Below, in pieces: positions 1-8,714 of a stretch of 64,000 nucleotides of DNA. Under the pieces are notes generated by a model that saw only the letters and a program-made list of their open reading frames with translations, made no database searches and was not told the origin of the DNA. Made by a program: the position numbers and the translations under genes. Origin of the DNA: Fodinibius sp964490705 (lineage in GTDB: Bacteria; Bacteroidota; Rhodothermia; Balneolales; Balneolaceae); the NCBI GenBank assembly GCA_964490705.1, contig CAZBCG010000010.1, positions 1-64,000 on the forward strand, read 5' to 3'. How positions within the stretch are numbered: position 1 is the first letter of the stretch; each line of letters starts with the position of its first letter.

Positions 1-50
1 CGCCGATGGTACTGCCCCCAGGGCGGAAGCGTAGGTCCCCGACTGCTCGC
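1..50 (+). rRNA. rrf: 5S ribosomal RNA, 3' end (partial)
   Basis: The first bases (CGCCGATGGTA, then a GGGCGGAAGCGTAGGTC-like stretch) match the conserved 3' part of bacterial 5S rRNA: the CGCCGAUGGUA segment followed by a short helix and the AGUAGGUC-like end. A strong terminator follows within about 10 bases, as expected at the end of an rRNA operon. The 5' part and any 23S/16S genes lie outside the window. The exact mature 3' end (about 43-50) cannot be fixed from sequence alone. Confidence 0.8.
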
Positions 51-59
51 TATTTTCCC

Positions 60-97
60 AGAGGTGATTCCCCCAATCGGAATCACCTCTTTTTTTA
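60..97 (+). terminator. Rho-independent terminator of the rRNA operon
   Basis: A perfect 12-bp stem (AGAGGTGATTCC at 60-71 with its complement at 79-90) encloses a 7-nt loop and runs straight into seven T residues. It lies just after the 5S rRNA end and should stop rRNA transcription before the hybrid sensor gene. Confidence 0.92.
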
Positions 98-141
98 TGG
101 GGTACTTTTTTCCTGCACTAGTTGAAAATAAGTTTAATAAT

Positions 142-169
142 TTGCATAGCTTAAATGTTATTGTATAAT
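142..169 (+). promoter_or_regulatory. Candidate sigma-70-type promoter of the hybrid sensor gene
   Basis: TTGCAT (142-147) and TATAAT (164-169) are separated by 16 bases, which predicts a start of transcription near 176, about 35 bases before the TTG start at 211. The region lies between the rRNA terminator and the gene. The -10 box is a perfect consensus; the -35 is weaker. Confidence 0.5.
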
Positions 170-210
170 AGCAATGATATTTATCAATCGAATGAGCGAA
201 TTATTGAATT

Positions 211-3200
211 TTGTTTCGGGGACAAAACATAATAAAGAGGTTGTTCGCATTTTCTGCAGGATTGGCAATATTACTTTCCGTTGCGACGAACCTGATAGCC
301 CATCCCAATTACCAAAAATCATTTACAACGTCAGCAAATCAATATGACGATGATCAATTTTATGTTGATCATGATTTTATATTGAATCAGTGGACAGTAG
401 AAGATGGCCTGCCTGTGAATACCACAACTAAGATTCTGAAAGGTCAAAAAGGATACTTTTGGATTGGTACCACCGATGGATTGGTACGTTTTGATGGTAT
501 TGATTTTACGGTTTATAAAACGGCAGAGTATCCCGGCTTACCGAGTAATCGAATAGTAGATTTAAAAAAGGCCTATGATGGAACGATATGGTTAGGTACC
601 GACAAGGGAGAACTCGTTAAGTTCTTGGATGGTGAGTTCAAAAAAATGACCTCTGCGGATGGCCTCAACGGCAATCGATATTCATCCCTTTATATTGATC
701 CAAATGAAAGACTTTGGGTAGGTACTGAAAAAGGAATAAGCATTTATCAGGATGGGGAGCTATCGCAATTTCATCCTCACAAAATAAAAGGGCACATTGT
801 TCGAATTTATAAAGGCTCTGGAAAGATTGTCTGGTTTCTTAATGAGGACAATAATAGTATCTATCGCTTTGATGGCCAACAATCTACATTAGTATTTGAG
901 AAAGATGAGGGCGCTGGTATTAACCCGTTTTTGACTTTGCAAGGAGATGGATTGTTATTTGCCGCAGACAAAAATATTTATCGATATACCGATCAAGACC
1001 TGACGAATTTAGATTTCCCCGATTACAGTATTGCTGATTTATATCAGTCTGCCAATGGAGCCATATTTGCAGCTACAGAAGATAATGGACTCTATAAGTT
1101 ACAGGATGGGAGTTGGGTACAGAAAAATGAGGGGATCGGTTGGAGAATGGGAGGTGAAGTGTTGCAAAGATATGCGGACAGTCGGATGTATGTAACACGC
1201 CATCGCGTGTATAAAGATGAGTTACTTCTGGCAAAGTTCGAGAGCCGAATTACAGGATATTATTTTGACAGAGAAGATAATCTATGGGTTACAACAAATA
1301 GGTCGGGTTTAATTAGGCTAAAACCGAATCCGTTCACTATTTATGGTTCAGAAGAAGGTCTTCCTGAAACAAACATTAATTCCATTATACAGACTTCCGA
1401 TGGTTCAATTTGGATTGGTACGTTTGGTGCTGGTCCTGTAAGGTTAAAAGACGGCACGATCAAATCTTTATTTGATTACCAATCGCTTGAGAATGGTACT
1501 ACGCCCGAACAAAAATATGTGCTTTCGATGCTTGAGCGTAACGATGGTAGACTTTTAATGTCCATTTTAGGCCATGGAATTTATCGGTTTGACGAAAAGA
1601 AAAGCTTATTCCGACAAGTAAAAGTGCCGTTTTCGACTGAGATTCGAGAAGGGAAATTAGATATCCGCACACTGTTCGAAGATAGTAAGAATAGATTATG
1701 GGCAGGAACGAATTATGGACTTTGGATGAAACAAAATGAAACTTGGCACGAAATTGATATCAATAGCGGTTTCGATCATCCGATAAGATATATAACAGAA
1801 GCCCCGGACAGTTCGCTGTGGATGGCAACAAATGGCGGGGGCATTATCCGTTATGATAACAATGACATTGAGATCTATGATGAAAATAAAGGATTATCGA
1901 GTAACCTGATTCGCAGTATTTACACAGATACTACAGAAGACTCATCTCATTATATCCTTTATGTGGGGTCAGAGGATTTGGGGTTGAATCGTATCAGTAT
2001 TCGAGATGGGGAACCTCAATGGGAAACCCATACGATATTTACAGAAAATAATGGGTTGTATAGCAATGGAGTTCATCAAATAATAGAGGATAATCGAGAC
2101 AGATTGTGGATGAGCAGCAATCAAGGAATTTTTTATGTATCAAAATCGGAATTAAATAAATATAGCGATGGAGAGTTATCGAAGGTTAACTCGATAGGAT
2201 ATAATGAAAAAAACGGCTTGCGGAACAGGGAGTTTAACGGCGGTGTTCAAGAGGCCGGTATTAAGGCCAGCGATGGCACGCTATGGTTTCCGAGCCAAGA
2301 GGGCGTTGTAACATTTGATCCCTCGTTATTTCCACGCAATACATTGCCTCCCGCTGTGGTTATTGAAAAGCTCGTATCCGAAGAGCAAAATATTGCAATA
2401 GATAATGATTCTCTGCAGCTGCAAGCAAACCAGCGTAATTTTGAAATTAATTTTACCGGATTCAGTTTTAAAGATCCGGAATCAGTTCAGTTCAGGTATC
2501 GCCTAAAAGGATTTGATGACGAATGGATTGAAACGGGTACGCGGCGGACCGCTTTTTATACGAATGTTCCGGCAGGTAATTATACGTTTGAAGTTACGGC
2601 ATCGACCAATCAACAAGAGTGGAATCCCAATCCGGCAAGTCTTTCGATAGCAGTGTCGCCTTATTTTTATGAGACGACAACCTTCTACGCAATTGCCGGT
2701 GTTACTCTTGTTGTGCTTTTAATTGGGGCGCTTCAGCTACGAACCTATCGTCTGAAAAAGCGCGAACAAAAGCTGGAAGAAGCAGTACAGGAACGGTCTC
2801 AACAGTTAATTCAAGAAAAAATTAAAACCGAAAAGCAGGCGCAAGAGCTCAAAAGACTAAACGAGAAGAAAAACCAGTTTTTTACCAATATTACGCATGA
2901 ACTGCGGACGCCCTTGACACTTCTCGTTGGTCCATTAAAGACGCTTTATGAAAATGAAGATATCAGCATGGAGGCTGTACGCAATCAGCTTGAGCCTATG
3001 CTTCGCAACGGCCGGCGCTTGCAGCGATTGATTAATCAGCTATTGGATTTATCTCGTATTGAGGCCGGAATGGTAGATCTTAATGCCGCCAAACAGTCGC
3101 TTAGCAAGTTTGTTAATGATGTGGCCCTTGAATTTTCGCCGATGGCTGATGTTAAAAACATCACGTTTGATGTTGATATACCCGAAAAATCTTGTGAAGT

Positions 3201-4419
3201 CTATTTTGATACTCAGAAGCTCCAAAAAGCGCTGAGTAATTTACTGTCTAATGCGATGAAATTTACCCCGGAAAATGGACGAGTTCAGCTGCAGTTATCG
3301 CACACAACCAACGAAGCAACCATTATTGTTAAAGACACGGGGATTGGCATTGACCAAGAGTCACTGGATAATATTTTTGACCGTTTTTACCAGGTTGACA
3401 GTACATCAACCCGCAAAAATGAAGGCACCGGGGTAGGGCTGGCTTTTGCCAAGGAATTGGTTGAACTGCATGAGGGATCCATTACTGTTGAAAGTACGGT
3501 CGGTGAAGGCAGTGTGTTTACTATCAACCTTCCCAAAGGACGAACGCATTTGTCGGATGAACAGATTACCGAATCGGCTGAGCCGGTTGGCAGGATGGAT
3601 GAGACCATGTTATTATCCCCCCGAGACTTGAAGGAGCCACCACCCAGCCCGACGAGTGATGCATCCGACAATGATCATCCGACATTGCTAGTGATTGATG
3701 ACAATGCCGATATCCGGAGTTATGTCCGTACTATTTTGGGATCAGATTATGCCATTATCGAAGCAGAAGATGGAAAACAGGGAGTGGAGATCGCTCGCGA
3801 GCAACTGCCCGATCTTATTATATGTGATGTAATGATGCCGGAAATGGATGGATTTGGTCTTAGTGATGCTCTAAAGGATAATCCGATGACTGAAGGAATT
3901 CCGCTAATTTTTCTCACCGCCAAAGTTGATAAGCAAGGCGAACTCAAAGGATTGGATACCGGCGCTGATGCCTATATTACCAAACCCTTTGATGCAGATA
4001 TTTTGCAAGCCCGGGTAGAAAACCTGCTGGATCAACGCAAGCGACTGCGCAAGTTGTTTGCGGATGATGGTTTGCCTGTTTCGACATCAGAACAGGCATC
4101 GGCATTTGAAGAGCGGGTTACGGAGGTCATCCAATCGCATCTGACAGATGGAGATTTTACGGTGGCCCAGCTGGCCGATGAGGTGGCGATGGATCGGTCA
4201 CATCTCGGTCGCAAACTAAAAAAAGAGCTTGACGTGACAGCAAGTGAACTAATCCGGGATGTTCGTCTTAAAAGTGCGTCCGAATTGCTGCGCAAACGGG
4301 AGGGCAATATTTCTGAGGTTGCTTACAGCGTTGGATTCAATAGTCTTTCCTATTTTAGCCGACGCTTTAAAGAAAAATATGATGTTACCCCTTCTGCTTA
4401 TCTCGATAAAGTAACGTAG
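211..4419 (+). CDS. Hybrid two-component system sensor/regulator (HTCS), one-piece
   Basis: This is an inner-membrane one-piece two-component regulator. A hydrophobic N-terminus is followed by a periplasmic sensor made of many two-component-propeller repeats (WIGT.DGL and LW.GT types, about residues 50-720), a Y_Y_Y domain (about 743-800), a membrane helix (about 823-845) and a coiled coil. Then come a histidine kinase with the H-box FFTNITHELRTPL (phospho-His at residue 896), an ATPase domain with GTGVGLA, a receiver domain with CDVMMPEMDG (Asp1206), and an AraC-type helix-turn-helix (about 1300-1402). In Bacteroidota such proteins usually sense oligosaccharides and control a nearby utilization locus; no glycan genes are seen here, so the ligand is unknown. 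The TTG start keeps the full signal/anchor segment; a second TTG at 241 abuts an AGAGG and is less likely. Confidence 0.95.
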   Translation: MFRGQNIIKRLFAFSAGLAILLSVATNLIAHPNYQKSFTTSANQYDDDQFYVDHDFILNQWTVEDGLPVNTTTKILKGQKGYFWIGTTDGLVRFDGIDFTVYKTAEYPGLPSNRIVDLKKAYDGTIWLGTDKGELVKFLDGEFKKMTSADGLNGNRYSSLYIDPNERLWVGTEKGISIYQDGELSQFHPHKIKGHIVRIYKGSGKIVWFLNEDNNSIYRFDGQQSTLVFEKDEGAGINPFLTLQGDGLLFAADKNIYRYTDQDLTNLDFPDYSIADLYQSANGAIFAATEDNGLYKLQDGSWVQKNEGIGWRMGGEVLQRYADSRMYVTRHRVYKDELLLAKFESRITGYYFDREDNLWVTTNRSGLIRLKPNPFTIYGSEEGLPETNINSIIQTSDGSIWIGTFGAGPVRLKDGTIKSLFDYQSLENGTTPEQKYVLSMLERNDGRLLMSILGHGIYRFDEKKSLFRQVKVPFSTEIREGKLDIRTLFEDSKNRLWAGTNYGLWMKQNETWHEIDINSGFDHPIRYITEAPDSSLWMATNGGGIIRYDNNDIEIYDENKGLSSNLIRSIYTDTTEDSSHYILYVGSEDLGLNRISIRDGEPQWETHTIFTENNGLYSNGVHQIIEDNRDRLWMSSNQGIFYVSKSELNKYSDGELSKVNSIGYNEKNGLRNREFNGGVQEAGIKASDGTLWFPSQEGVVTFDPSLFPRNTLPPAVVIEKLVSEEQNIAIDNDSLQLQANQRNFEINFTGFSFKDPESVQFRYRLKGFDDEWIETGTRRTAFYTNVPAGNYTFEVTASTNQQEWNPNPASLSIAVSPYFYETTTFYAIAGVTLVVLLIGALQLRTYRLKKREQKLEEAVQERSQQLIQEKIKTEKQAQELKRLNEKKNQFFTNITHELRTPLTLLVGPLKTLYENEDISMEAVRNQLEPMLRNGRRLQRLINQLLDLSRIEAGMVDLNAAKQSLSKFVNDVALEFSPMADVKNITFDVDIPEKSCEVYFDTQKLQKALSNLLSNAMKFTPENGRVQLQLSHTTNEATIIVKDTGIGIDQESLDNIFDRFYQVDSTSTRKNEGTGVGLAFAKELVELHEGSITVESTVGEGSVFTINLPKGRTHLSDEQITESAEPVGRMDETMLLSPRDLKEPPPSPTSDASDNDHPTLLVIDDNADIRSYVRTILGSDYAIIEAEDGKQGVEIAREQLPDLIICDVMMPEMDGFGLSDALKDNPMTEGIPLIFLTAKVDKQGELKGLDTGADAYITKPFDADILQARVENLLDQRKRLRKLFADDGLPVSTSEQASAFEERVTEVIQSHLTDGDFTVAQLADEVAMDRSHLGRKLKKELDVTASELIRDVRLKSASELLRKREGNISEVAYSVGFNSLSYFSRRFKEKYDVTPSAYLDKVT

Positions 4420-4490
4420 CAATACTCTTCTCAGTTTTTTTCTTGGAGTTGAAACACTCTTCAGACGCTTAAATCCCCAAAAATCACATT

Positions 4491-4518
4491 TGTACAAATA
4501 TTCGCAACATCTGTACAA
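4491..4518. promoter_or_regulatory. Direct-repeat operator candidate, TGTACAA x2, 21-bp spacing
   Basis: TGTACAA occurs at 4491-4497 and 4512-4518, exactly 21 bases apart (two helical turns), in the gap between the hybrid sensor/regulator and the lipoprotein gene. Direct half-sites about 21 bp apart are the usual layout of AraC-family binding sites. The assignment to the adjacent regulator is inference. Confidence 0.4.
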
Positions 4519-4613
4519 GCGAGGCAAAGATATTTCTGCTAGGTTTTGATCGAAACAGAAGGCCAACAGCCAAAAGTTTCAAATTTTAAATGCGAAACAA
4601 GCAACCTGGCACA

Positions 4614-5591
4614 ATGAAAAAATCGTACAGATTAATCCTCGGATTATTACTCTCAACATGTTTGATGAGTTGCGATCAGGGGGCAACGCCCGATCCACTT
4701 CCGGAAGCTTCCAACGAAAAATTGGCCTATGCAATAGCTGCTGCACTGGATAATCCCGATGTACGTGAGAGTGTGCATGAGGCAATGGATGCCTCTCCCT
4801 ATTACGAGCACAAGCTGGTGTTTGATGAGTTCTTGAATCAGCCCGAAGGAGCTGTGCTTAAAGAGTCAGTGGCAAATAAGCTTGGTGGCGAAGATGTTTT
4901 GAATGAACTGCTGGGTGAACTCCCATCTATGGATTTTTACCTACCCTACGAAACCCACCGCGACACATGGGAGCATGCTCGAAACAATTTATTTGTAGCC
5001 TGTGTGCTTGATCCTGATGCCGAGGAGGCTACATTTTACCATCCCGATGGCAGTACAGAGAATTTCAATTCCCGTCAGGAGATAGAGCAAGCTGAAATAG
5101 CAGCGATGTTTAGCCTGCATCCCAAGGAACCCAAAATTCGCAGGGAAGCAAGTACAGGCGGTGAACCAAAAGCTAATAGGCACGGTAGTGGTACTGTTAG
5201 TAAAATACAGTCTGGCAGTTGGAAAATGCGGGTAGAAAAAATCGAGAATTACACTTGGGATGGATATTTAGGGGGAGCCTGTGAGTTTTATTTTCTGTCC
5301 CGCAGATTGGATGTGAGTCAAGCCACAGAATCGAAGCAGGTTGTGGTGGGTTCGGGTAAGCCCAGTCGCCCATACACGGAGGATATTTCCCCTGAATTGT
5401 GGATTAACCCGAATGCGGCATCCGAGTCTGATCCCATAAAAGTAAGAGTGAAGGAAGCTGATGGTGGGGTAAACGGAGATGATGACGATTACGGATACTT
5501 TGAGGTCTCAGAGGAGGGGAAATATCGTACGAGTAAAAACCAAGGCTTAACGGACAAGCCCAAAGCATACGTTTGGATTGATATTTTGTAA
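4614..5591 (+). CDS. Lipoprotein of unknown function
   Basis: I chose the ATG at 4614 because it opens a standard lipoprotein signal (MKKS, hydrophobic core, lipobox LMSC before DQG); an ATG at 4590 adds eight residues ahead of the signal. The mature part of about 300 residues is acidic. A central segment (SMDFYLP, then RDTWEH and LFVACVLDPD) is followed by a long stretch ending in a Gly/Asp-rich region (GGVNGDDDDYGYFEV) near the C-terminus. I do not recognise a named domain with confidence; the layout recalls uncharacterised exported proteins of the DUF3103 type, but that is a guess. It is the first gene after the hybrid regulator and a candidate target of the 21-bp direct repeat. Confidence 0.8.
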   Translation: MKKSYRLILGLLLSTCLMSCDQGATPDPLPEASNEKLAYAIAAALDNPDVRESVHEAMDASPYYEHKLVFDEFLNQPEGAVLKESVANKLGGEDVLNELLGELPSMDFYLPYETHRDTWEHARNNLFVACVLDPDAEEATFYHPDGSTENFNSRQEIEQAEIAAMFSLHPKEPKIRREASTGGEPKANRHGSGTVSKIQSGSWKMRVEKIENYTWDGYLGGACEFYFLSRRLDVSQATESKQVVVGSGKPSRPYTEDISPELWINPNAASESDPIKVRVKEADGGVNGDDDDYGYFEVSEEGKYRTSKNQGLTDKPKAYVWIDIL

Positions 5592-5645
5592 AATATTCTA
5601 AGGCTTTTAGTTGTAATGTGCATTTTCACAAAACCATGAAATGAT

Positions 5646-6488
5646 ATGAGTTCACAAAATCCACGGCAAAAATTGATAGAAGAAATCGGAGTCCCGGTTG
5701 AACAACATCAAGTGACAGCCGGAGATATTAACACAGCATACCTGGAAGCCGGCAGCGGACCGCCGCTGGTGCTTTTACACGGAGCCGGATCAGGAGGTGT
5801 GGTTTGGCATCAGACCATAGGTGCATTGTCGAATCATTTTCGGGTTATTGCGCCCGATGTGGTGGGGTACGGGGAGTCCGACAAACCGTCGGCAGATTAT
5901 GACCGGCCATTTTACGTTTCCTGGTTGCATGATTTTCTGGATACCACCGATCTTGACGAGATATATTTAACAGGTGTTTCGCAGGGTGGAGCTATTGCTG
6001 CACAGTTTGCAATAGATTATCCCGAACGGGTAGATCGTTTGGTCTTGGTTGATTCGGGGGCACTGGGAGAAGACGTATCAAGCACGGCGGTCTTTTATAC
6101 CTTTTTGATGAATTGTTACCCAACCAAAATAGTTCACCGCTGGCTGGCCAAGTATTTGGTTCATGAGAAATCGAGTATTAATAACGAATTGTCTGAATAT
6201 TCGTTGCAAGTATTGCAAAAACCCGGTGGTACGCGTCCATTTTGGGAAGGGCAAGGTGAGGCGGTAAGTGCCATTCCGGATGAGGAACTGCAAAGTTTGA
6301 ATCCAGAGACAACGATAATTTGGGGCGAAGAGGATGAGTTTATTCCCTTGTCACATGGAGAAAGAGCTGCAGAATTAATCCCTGATGCCCAACTCCATAC
6401 GATCCCCGAAGCCGGGCACTTCCCGTTTTTAGATCAGCCATTTAAATTCAATGAACGATTGATAGATTTTTTCACAGCTGATAAATAA
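5646..6488 (+). CDS. Alpha/beta-fold hydrolase (MhpC-like)
   Basis: This 280-residue protein has the full alpha/beta hydrolase pattern: oxyanion HG motif in LLLHGAGSGG (about 42-51), nucleophile elbow GVSQGG (Ser112), acid in WGEEDEF (Asp230) and catalytic histidine in EAGHFPF (His258). There is no signal peptide, so it acts in the cytoplasm. Family members cleave esters, C-C bonds or halides; the substrate cannot be told from sequence. It begins a forward run with two NTF2-like proteins and an O-methyltransferase (gap to the next gene 33 bp), which suggests work on a small aromatic or polyketide-like compound. Confidence 0.9.
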   Translation: MSSQNPRQKLIEEIGVPVEQHQVTAGDINTAYLEAGSGPPLVLLHGAGSGGVVWHQTIGALSNHFRVIAPDVVGYGESDKPSADYDRPFYVSWLHDFLDTTDLDEIYLTGVSQGGAIAAQFAIDYPERVDRLVLVDSGALGEDVSSTAVFYTFLMNCYPTKIVHRWLAKYLVHEKSSINNELSEYSLQVLQKPGGTRPFWEGQGEAVSAIPDEELQSLNPETTIIWGEEDEFIPLSHGERAAELIPDAQLHTIPEAGHFPFLDQPFKFNERLIDFFTADK

Positions 6489-6521
6489 ATCCTTAAACAT
6501 AAATACAAAAGAGGAATAAAG

Positions 6522-6974
6522 ATGAGTGATAATAACCAACATAGTGCAAACGATATGGAAAAAGCAGCAATCGGAAAAGTACTGGGAAAAGTAGGTAAAG
6601 CCTTTGGCATGATGGATGCTTCTATCATTGCTGATTGCTACACAGAAGACGCCGACTGGACGAATGCCTTTGGCACTACGCTCCACGGTCGAGACAACAT
6701 AATCGAGTATCTCGAAAATCTTTTTGCGGATGAGCGTTTCGGCCAGGGCAAGATGGTTGGAGAGCCGCAGGGATCAATCAGATTAGTAAAAGATGATGTA
6801 GCTGTTGCCAAGACGTATGTCGAGCGGGAAGGACAGGGTACAACGGATGGTGGCGAAATAGCTAAACGCCGTAATCATTCGCAAAAAGTGCTGACAAAAA
6901 AAGATGGCCGCTGGCTTATTGTTTCGGATATGTATATGGATGAACGAGACGAAGAAACGCTGGTTAATAACTAA
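6522..6974 (+). CDS. SnoaL/DUF4440-type NTF2-like protein (SgcJ/EcaC family-like)
   Basis: This is a 150-residue cytoplasmic protein with the NTF2-like pattern: a helix with KAFGMMDASIIADCYTEDAD, then WTNAFGTTLHGRDNIIEYL, and strands carrying VAKTYVEREG and RWLIVSDMYMD. Such alpha+beta-barrel proteins bind small hydrophobic ligands and act as cyclases, isomerases or non-catalytic binders; SgcJ/EcaC homologues occur in natural-product clusters. It sits 33 bp after the alpha/beta hydrolase and is probably co-transcribed with it. No catalytic residue can be assigned. Confidence 0.8.
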   Translation: MSDNNQHSANDMEKAAIGKVLGKVGKAFGMMDASIIADCYTEDADWTNAFGTTLHGRDNIIEYLENLFADERFGQGKMVGEPQGSIRLVKDDVAVAKTYVEREGQGTTDGGEIAKRRNHSQKVLTKKDGRWLIVSDMYMDERDEETLVNN

Positions 6975-6992
6975 AAGCTATTTAAAGGGAGA

Positions 6993-7052
6993 TTGACTTA
7001 GCTTTTTATAGTCTGTATAGTGATTTGATAAAACAAATAGAAAACAAATCAC
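6993..7052 (+). promoter_or_regulatory. Promoter with overlapping inverted-repeat operator
   Basis: TTGACT (6993-6998) and TATAGT (7016-7021) have the ideal 17-base spacer. The end of the -10 box merges with GTGATTTG (7020-7027), which is perfectly repeated in inverse as CAAATCAC (7045-7052). This is a classical promoter/operator arrangement for the exported NTF2-like gene at 7127 and perhaps the methyltransferase after it. No terminator features follow the repeat, so I favour a protein-binding site. Confidence 0.5.
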
Positions 7053-7126
7053 AACCCTTAACTAAACATCAACCAGTACTTTTTAGTATGTAATCCAAGT
7101 CATAAACCTATAGAGGTATAGCTATT

Positions 7127-7597
7127 ATGTTTAATTCAAATAAATCGCTCGTTTTTATTATCAGTTTATTACTCCTTGCCGGTATTACTATTGGCGCCAT
7201 GGAGCTAACTGAAACACCAACAAAAGCGCCTGAAGCCGATGGGGAGCAGCTCGAGAAACGCATCTGGAAAGCTATGGCCAACACCAATATGAGTTGGGTA
7301 AAAGATCATGTGGCCAGCAGTTTTCAGTCGGTTCATTCCGATGGCGCGCGCGATCGTTCGGGAGAGCTCAAACTGATCAAGGGACTTAATCTCGGCGAAT
7401 ATGAATTGCGTAATTTTAAGACCACACAAGTTGATGGTCAAATTATTGTAACGTATTCGGTTTCTGTAATGGAGACGATTGCCGGTGAGCGCACCAGCTC
7501 GGATCCCGCTCCGCGACTCAGCGTTTGGACGTGGCAGCCAGACGATGAAGTGTGGCAATGGACGGCCCACGCAAATCTGAAGCCGCTCCAAAAATAG
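7127..7597 (+). CDS. Exported NTF2-like (DUF4440-type) protein
   Basis: This is a 156-residue protein with an N-terminal hydrophobic helix (SLVFIISLLLLAGITIGAM), so exported or membrane-anchored. The rest reads like a compact SnoaL/DUF4440 fold: EKRIWKAMANTNMSWV, a middle strand region with DGQIIVTYSVSV, and the closing WTWQPDDEVWQW typical of these domains. It is the periplasmic-side counterpart of the cytoplasmic NTF2-like protein just upstream and has its own candidate promoter/operator. Substrate unknown. Confidence 0.75.
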   Translation: MFNSNKSLVFIISLLLLAGITIGAMELTETPTKAPEADGEQLEKRIWKAMANTNMSWVKDHVASSFQSVHSDGARDRSGELKLIKGLNLGEYELRNFKTTQVDGQIIVTYSVSVMETIAGERTSSDPAPRLSVWTWQPDDEVWQWTAHANLKPLQK

Positions 7598-7651
7598 CCT
7601 TCAGATATTCTCTCCAAGAAATAGCAGTTTTGATTTAAACATAAGCATACT

Positions 7652-8641
7652 ATGCAAGATCAATCGTCGCCGACGAAACAAGCAATGCAGTTGGCTCAGG
7701 GTTTTGCCCATCTGCAAGTGATGCACGCCTTGGTAAAATCAGGGATTGTCGAGGAGCTTGGGGATACCCCCAAAACACTCAATCAACTGTCCGAGGGCTG
7801 TAATCTCAATGCCGGGGTACTGTTCCGGGTATTGCGATATGCTTCTGGTATCGATCTCGTTGCTCTGGAAAATGATCAGTATCAGCTGACCGAATCCGGG
7901 CAGCGTTTGGTGAAGGATGAACCCGGCAGTATTTATGATATCATTCTGCTGTTGGGCAGTGAACCTTGGCAAAAAACCTGGAGCAATCTGACTCATTCTC
8001 TGCGAACGGGAGAGGCCGCCTTTGCGGATGCGATGGGTCAACCGTTCTTTGAATACACCAAAGATCATCCCGAGCACGGCGATATATTCGACGATTGGAT
8101 GACCGTAGAATCAGAAATGATGGCCGATTTGATCCCGGAGGCCTATGATTTTTCTGATTTTGAAACGGTCTGTGATATTGGGGGAAGCCGCGGCATCCTG
8201 CTCAAAAGTATCCTGCAATCAAATCCCGGCCTGCGGGGAATATTATTCGATAAACCCGAAGTGGTAGAACAACACGAAGTGGGCGATATCGAAGAACAGG
8301 TTGATATCTGTGGCGGAGATTTTTTTGAGAGCGTGCCCGAGGCCGATGTGCTGATTATGAAACACATCATCCACGATTGGGAAGATGAGCAGGCGGTGCA
8401 AATTTTGCAAACTTGCAAAGAAAATATGGATGCCGATACCAAACTGCTGCTGATCGAACGGGTGCTGGATGATGACAACAACATAAGCGCGCTGTTCTTT
8501 GATCTGCATATGCAGGTGATGAATGGGGGAAGAGAGCGCACGGTTGGTCATTTTGATGATCTGCTGCAGCAATCTGGACTTAGGCTCAATCGGGTTATTC
8601 CCACCGATTCTCCGGTAAATATTTTGGAGGCCACGCTGTAA
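7652..8641 (+). CDS. SAM-dependent O-methyltransferase (Methyltransf_2, hydroxyindole/hydroxyneurosporene type)
   Basis: This is a 329-residue class I methyltransferase. Residues about 10-95 form the winged-helix dimerisation domain (AMQLAQGFAHLQVMHALVKSG, later YQLTESGQRL), and about 105-329 the catalytic domain with SAM loop CDIGGSRG (174-181) and the HDW motif (His241), where plant and bacterial O-methyltransferases carry the general base. The usual substrates are phenolic or polyketide hydroxyls; the real one is unknown. Its place after a hydrolase and two NTF2-like proteins fits a small tailoring cluster. Confidence 0.92.
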   Translation: MQDQSSPTKQAMQLAQGFAHLQVMHALVKSGIVEELGDTPKTLNQLSEGCNLNAGVLFRVLRYASGIDLVALENDQYQLTESGQRLVKDEPGSIYDIILLLGSEPWQKTWSNLTHSLRTGEAAFADAMGQPFFEYTKDHPEHGDIFDDWMTVESEMMADLIPEAYDFSDFETVCDIGGSRGILLKSILQSNPGLRGILFDKPEVVEQHEVGDIEEQVDICGGDFFESVPEADVLIMKHIIHDWEDEQAVQILQTCKENMDADTKLLLIERVLDDDNNISALFFDLHMQVMNGGRERTVGHFDDLLQQSGLRLNRVIPTDSPVNILEATL

Positions 8642-8714
8642 CCCAATCCTTCATAATCACATTAATTCCAATGAGTCACGATTTTTAACTTTTAAAAATT
8701 TAACCAATTTAATC

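Noticed and set aside
4590..4613. Upstream ATG of the lipoprotein after the hybrid regulator
   Set aside because: It places eight polar residues before a canonical lipoprotein signal; the ATG at 4614 is the standard opening.
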